Source of the DNA: an uncultured Pseudomonadales bacterium
Lineage (GTDB): Bacteria > Pseudomonadota > Gammaproteobacteria > Pseudomonadales > Porticoccaceae
Length of the DNA: 9,168 nt
Assembly (NCBI GenBank): GCA_905478725.1
Contig: CAJQJT010000297.1
Location: forward strand, 1-9,168
Direction: 5' to 3'
Below, piece by piece: positions 7,383 to 9,168 of this stretch (position 1 is the stretch's first letter; every line of letters begins with the position of its first letter). The notes below the pieces were generated by a model. That model ran no database searches. It saw only the letters and a list, made by a program, of their open reading frames with translations, and was not told where the DNA came from. Both the position numbers and the translations under genes were made by a program.

Positions 7383-8519
7383 TTACTCCAACAAAAACGC
7401 TTCAACACCATGCAGGCGCATCAGACGGCGGATCCGTCTGCTGACCCGAAACAGGCCTAATGCGCCTCCGCGACGCAAAATATTGGCTTTTAACAACATC
7501 AGAGTTCCCAGCGCGGAACTATCAATATAGTCCAAATCTGCGCAATTGATCGAAACTCTGGGGACAGCATCCAATTGATCCAGTATCCTGCGACAGCCAG
7601 ACTTCAGCACCACCCCATTTACAGCTGTTGCCGAGCCGCCCAACTGCATTTCGACACTACCGCCGTCAACGTCACTTACAATCTCCATAAATAGGTTTTT
7701 GTCAGCGCGACCCTGTAGCAACTTTTGATAGAGTGCCAAGGGCAGAACATGAGTAACCATAAACCGCAAAAACCAGAGACCATCAATAAAATAACGCTTC
7801 CACAAAAGTGGCTCCTGAACAATCCGCCACAACCATTCCAACCCCACTTTTTGCCAGCCCAGGGGAGCCCGCTGAACCGTATCGCCGACAAAATTCACTA
7901 CTGCCCCAAGGTGACTAATCACCGAAGCATCAAGCTTCTCGCGATTATGCATAATCCACTGCTGGCCTTTTTTCGCTCCCAAGGACACCACTAAGAAGTC
8001 CGGCTGAGCAGCATTGATCTTTTCAATAATATCGTCGCTGCTCATGCTTTCCACGGAACCTATACCAGGGTTCAACGCACCACAGGCGATCATGCCAACC
8101 GAGGTACGATTGAGATTATCCGCAGCCTGTTGCGCAACATTTCCCTGCCCGCCGAAAAAAAATACCGAGATGGGTTTGTCGCGCTGGGTGTTCTGCAACC
8201 TTTCAAAAAGTGATGACCCTGCAACGCGGCTGCGCAGTGGAATGCCCAGCAGTTTTGCTGTCCAGATCACCGGCATACCATCAGCGACAACCAAATCGCT
8301 GTAAATCACCGACTCATAAAAGGATTCATCCTGCTTTGCCTGGACGATGAAATTTAAGTTTGGCGTCGAAAGAAAGCACTTGGTCTTGGTGGCAATGGCC
8401 TGGTCGATAATTTCCAGGGCTTGGCCACCATCCACCTGATCAAATGGCAGTCCTAACAAACTCCAGCAGGCGCGATTAGTTTTTACTGCGTAGGAGCAGC
8501 CTTGGCTCGGATTACTCAA
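7383..8519 (-). CDS. WecG/TagA/CpsF-family glycosyltransferase with C-terminal STAS domain
   Basis: A 378-residue fusion. Residues about 20-245 are a WecG/TagA/CpsF glycosyltransferase (PF03808), which adds an N-acetylmannosamine-type or related sugar to an undecaprenyl-linked intermediate on the cytoplasmic membrane face. Visible landmarks are TPNLNF (52-57), ADGMPVIW with Asp80 (equivalent to the proposed catalytic Asp of TagA), RVAGSSLFERL, VVSLGAKKGQQWI, and the membrane-association tail GLEWLWRIVQEPLLWKRYF (226-244). Residues about 278-378 form a STAS (anti-anti-sigma type) domain, with VSINCADLDYIDSSALGTL placing Ser334/Ser335 at the usual phosphorylation site, followed by RRGGALGLFRVS and LMRLHGVEAFLL. 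The start is taken as TTG 8519, overlapping the upstream TGA by 4 nt; no ATG or GTG exists before the domain, and the Shine-Dalgarno is weak. It lies 3 nt before the exosortase gene. The exact sugar is not deducible. Confidence 0.9.
   Translation of the reverse strand: MSNPSQGCSYAVKTNRACWSLLGLPFDQVDGGQALEIIDQAIATKTKCFLSTPNLNFIVQAKQDESFYESVIYSDLVVADGMPVIWTAKLLGIPLRSRVAGSSLFERLQNTQRDKPISVFFFGGQGNVAQQAADNLNRTSVGMIACGALNPGIGSVESMSSDDIIEKINAAQPDFLVVSLGAKKGQQWIMHNREKLDASVISHLGAVVNFVGDTVQRAPLGWQKVGLEWLWRIVQEPLLWKRYFIDGLWFLRFMVTHVLPLALYQKLLQGRADKNLFMEIVSDVDGGSVEMQLGGSATAVNGVVLKSGCRRILDQLDAVPRVSINCADLDYIDSSALGTLMLLKANILRRGGALGLFRVSRRIRRLMRLHGVEAFLLE
7386..7389 (-). promoter_or_regulatory. Ribosome binding site of the exosortase gene
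   Basis: GGAG on the minus strand, 6 nt (TAACAG) before ATG 7379, lying within the final codons of the glycosyltransferase-STAS gene. It confirms the exosortase start and suggests coupled translation. Confidence 0.65.
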
Positions 8520-9168
8520 AGTAAGCCGCCGTTAGCTTTTCGGTAATTTTCAGGTGTGCCAATATCAATCACCTGATTGATCGAATAATTGCGCATCTGC
8601 CCTACTAGCTTAGGAATCACGTCAAAGCCAAGATCTAAAACATTCGAAGCTTCAGGCTCAGGAAAATAATCAAAAATTTCAGGCTCAGCCACATAAATAC
8701 CTGCTGCAGCGTGATTTGAGAGTGGCTTTTCAGGTTTCTCAACAAACCCCTGAACCACCCCCTGCTCATCGACTTCAGCAATACCGCAACGCTCAGGAAA
8801 TTCTGCTTCAAAAGTACCCAGGGTTAGCACTGGTCGCTGTTGCAGATGTGAAGCATAGAGATCCGCCAGATCCACATCAGAAAGATTGTCGCCATAGATA
8901 ATAAAAAATGGGCCTTCACTAAAAAAGCCTCGATTTGCTGCAAGAGTCCCAGCACTTCCCAGCAAAGTGGGCTCATAAAAGATTCTTACCTTTAGACCTG
9001 TAGGCGTCGAATGGGCGACAAAATCGACCACCTGCCCCGCTAACCAATGAGTATTAATCAAGACCTCAGTAACACCAGCCGCGAGTAATTTATCGAACCA
9101 TATGGTCAACAGTGGCACCCCATTAATCGGCAACAGGCACTTTGGAATCGAATTTGTAAGGGGACGCA
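8516..9168 (-). CDS. Sugar-1-phosphate nucleotidyltransferase, N-terminus off window
   Basis: 216 residues are visible of a nucleotidyltransferase (PF00483), which joins a sugar-1-phosphate to an NTP to give the activated sugar for glycan synthesis in the cytoplasm. The frame is open to the window edge and reads RPLTNSIPKCLLPINGVPLL. This shows that only the first 15 or so residues, including the G-x-G-T-R-L nucleotide loop, are missing; an internal TTG at 9133 is not the start. Further landmarks are the PKCLLPI Lys, IIYGDNLSDVDL with the metal-binding Asp, GFVEKPEKP, AAAGIYV and the ending VIDIGTPENYRKANG. The short form without a hexapeptide-repeat tail resembles mannose-1-phosphate or heptose-1-phosphate guanylyltransferases (HddC-like) and RmlA-like enzymes; the sugar cannot be fixed. 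Its TGA overlaps the TTG start of the glycosyltransferase. It likely supplies the donor for the same EPS. Confidence 0.92.
   Translation of the reverse strand, partial: RPLTNSIPKCLLPINGVPLLTIWFDKLLAAGVTEVLINTHWLAGQVVDFVAHSTPTGLKVRIFYEPTLLGSAGTLAANRGFFSEGPFFIIYGDNLSDVDLADLYASHLQQRPVLTLGTFEAEFPERCGIAEVDEQGVVQGFVEKPEKPLSNHAAAGIYVAEPEIFDYFPEPEASNVLDLGFDVIPKLVGQMRNYSINQVIDIGTPENYRKANGGLL

Noticed and set aside
7725..8304. Plus-strand open frames of 89 and 96 codons inside the glycosyltransferase gene
   Set aside because: Antisense to clear WecG/TagA/CpsF motifs, with no independent coding signal.
9131..9133. Internal TTG as the start of the nucleotidyltransferase
   Set aside because: The frame continues to the window edge and encodes the conserved RPLTNSIPKCL segment, so the gene is truncated by the window.

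Overview
The window is a compact, one-directional stretch of about 47% GC DNA. All seven genes lie on the minus strand, so biological order runs from high to low coordinates. The content (exosortase fused to EpsI, PrsT-type TPR lipoprotein, WecG/TagA glycosyltransferase, TonB-dependent receptor, NarL-type regulator) points to a Gram-negative, probably aquatic or marine gammaproteobacterium. That assignment rests on gene types and protein style, not on a search. No RNA genes, IS elements, CRISPR arrays or phage genes were seen.

Block 1 (9168 down to 3370) is part of an exopolysaccharide/exosortase operon. It holds a sugar-1-phosphate nucleotidyltransferase cut by the window edge, a WecG/TagA/CpsF glycosyltransferase with an unusual C-terminal STAS domain, an exosortase-EpsI fusion, and a PrsT-like outer-membrane TPR lipoprotein. 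The genes overlap by 4 nt, are 3 nt apart, and overlap by 4 nt again, which is typical of translational coupling. Together they would make an activated sugar, build a lipid-linked glycan, and process and anchor PEP-CTERM-type surface proteins in the same envelope/EPS system. No PEP-CTERM substrate is in the window.

A gap of about 170 bp (3199-3369) separates the blocks. It holds a candidate sigma70 promoter and several small dyads, but no convincing intrinsic terminator.

Block 2 (3198 down to 1) encodes a LuxR/NarL-type response regulator, a TonB-dependent outer-membrane receptor, and the N-terminal third of a secreted or membrane-anchored protein that resembles the PF04392 ABC substrate-binding fold. 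This looks like an uptake or sensing cassette. The truncated last gene could be a free binding protein, or the sensor domain of the histidine kinase missing for the regulator.

The most unusual points are the glycosyltransferase-STAS fusion, and a strong stem-loop at the receptor/binding-protein junction. The loop of that stem-loop is perfectly complementary to the last codons of the receptor gene, giving a possible pseudoknot or attenuator.
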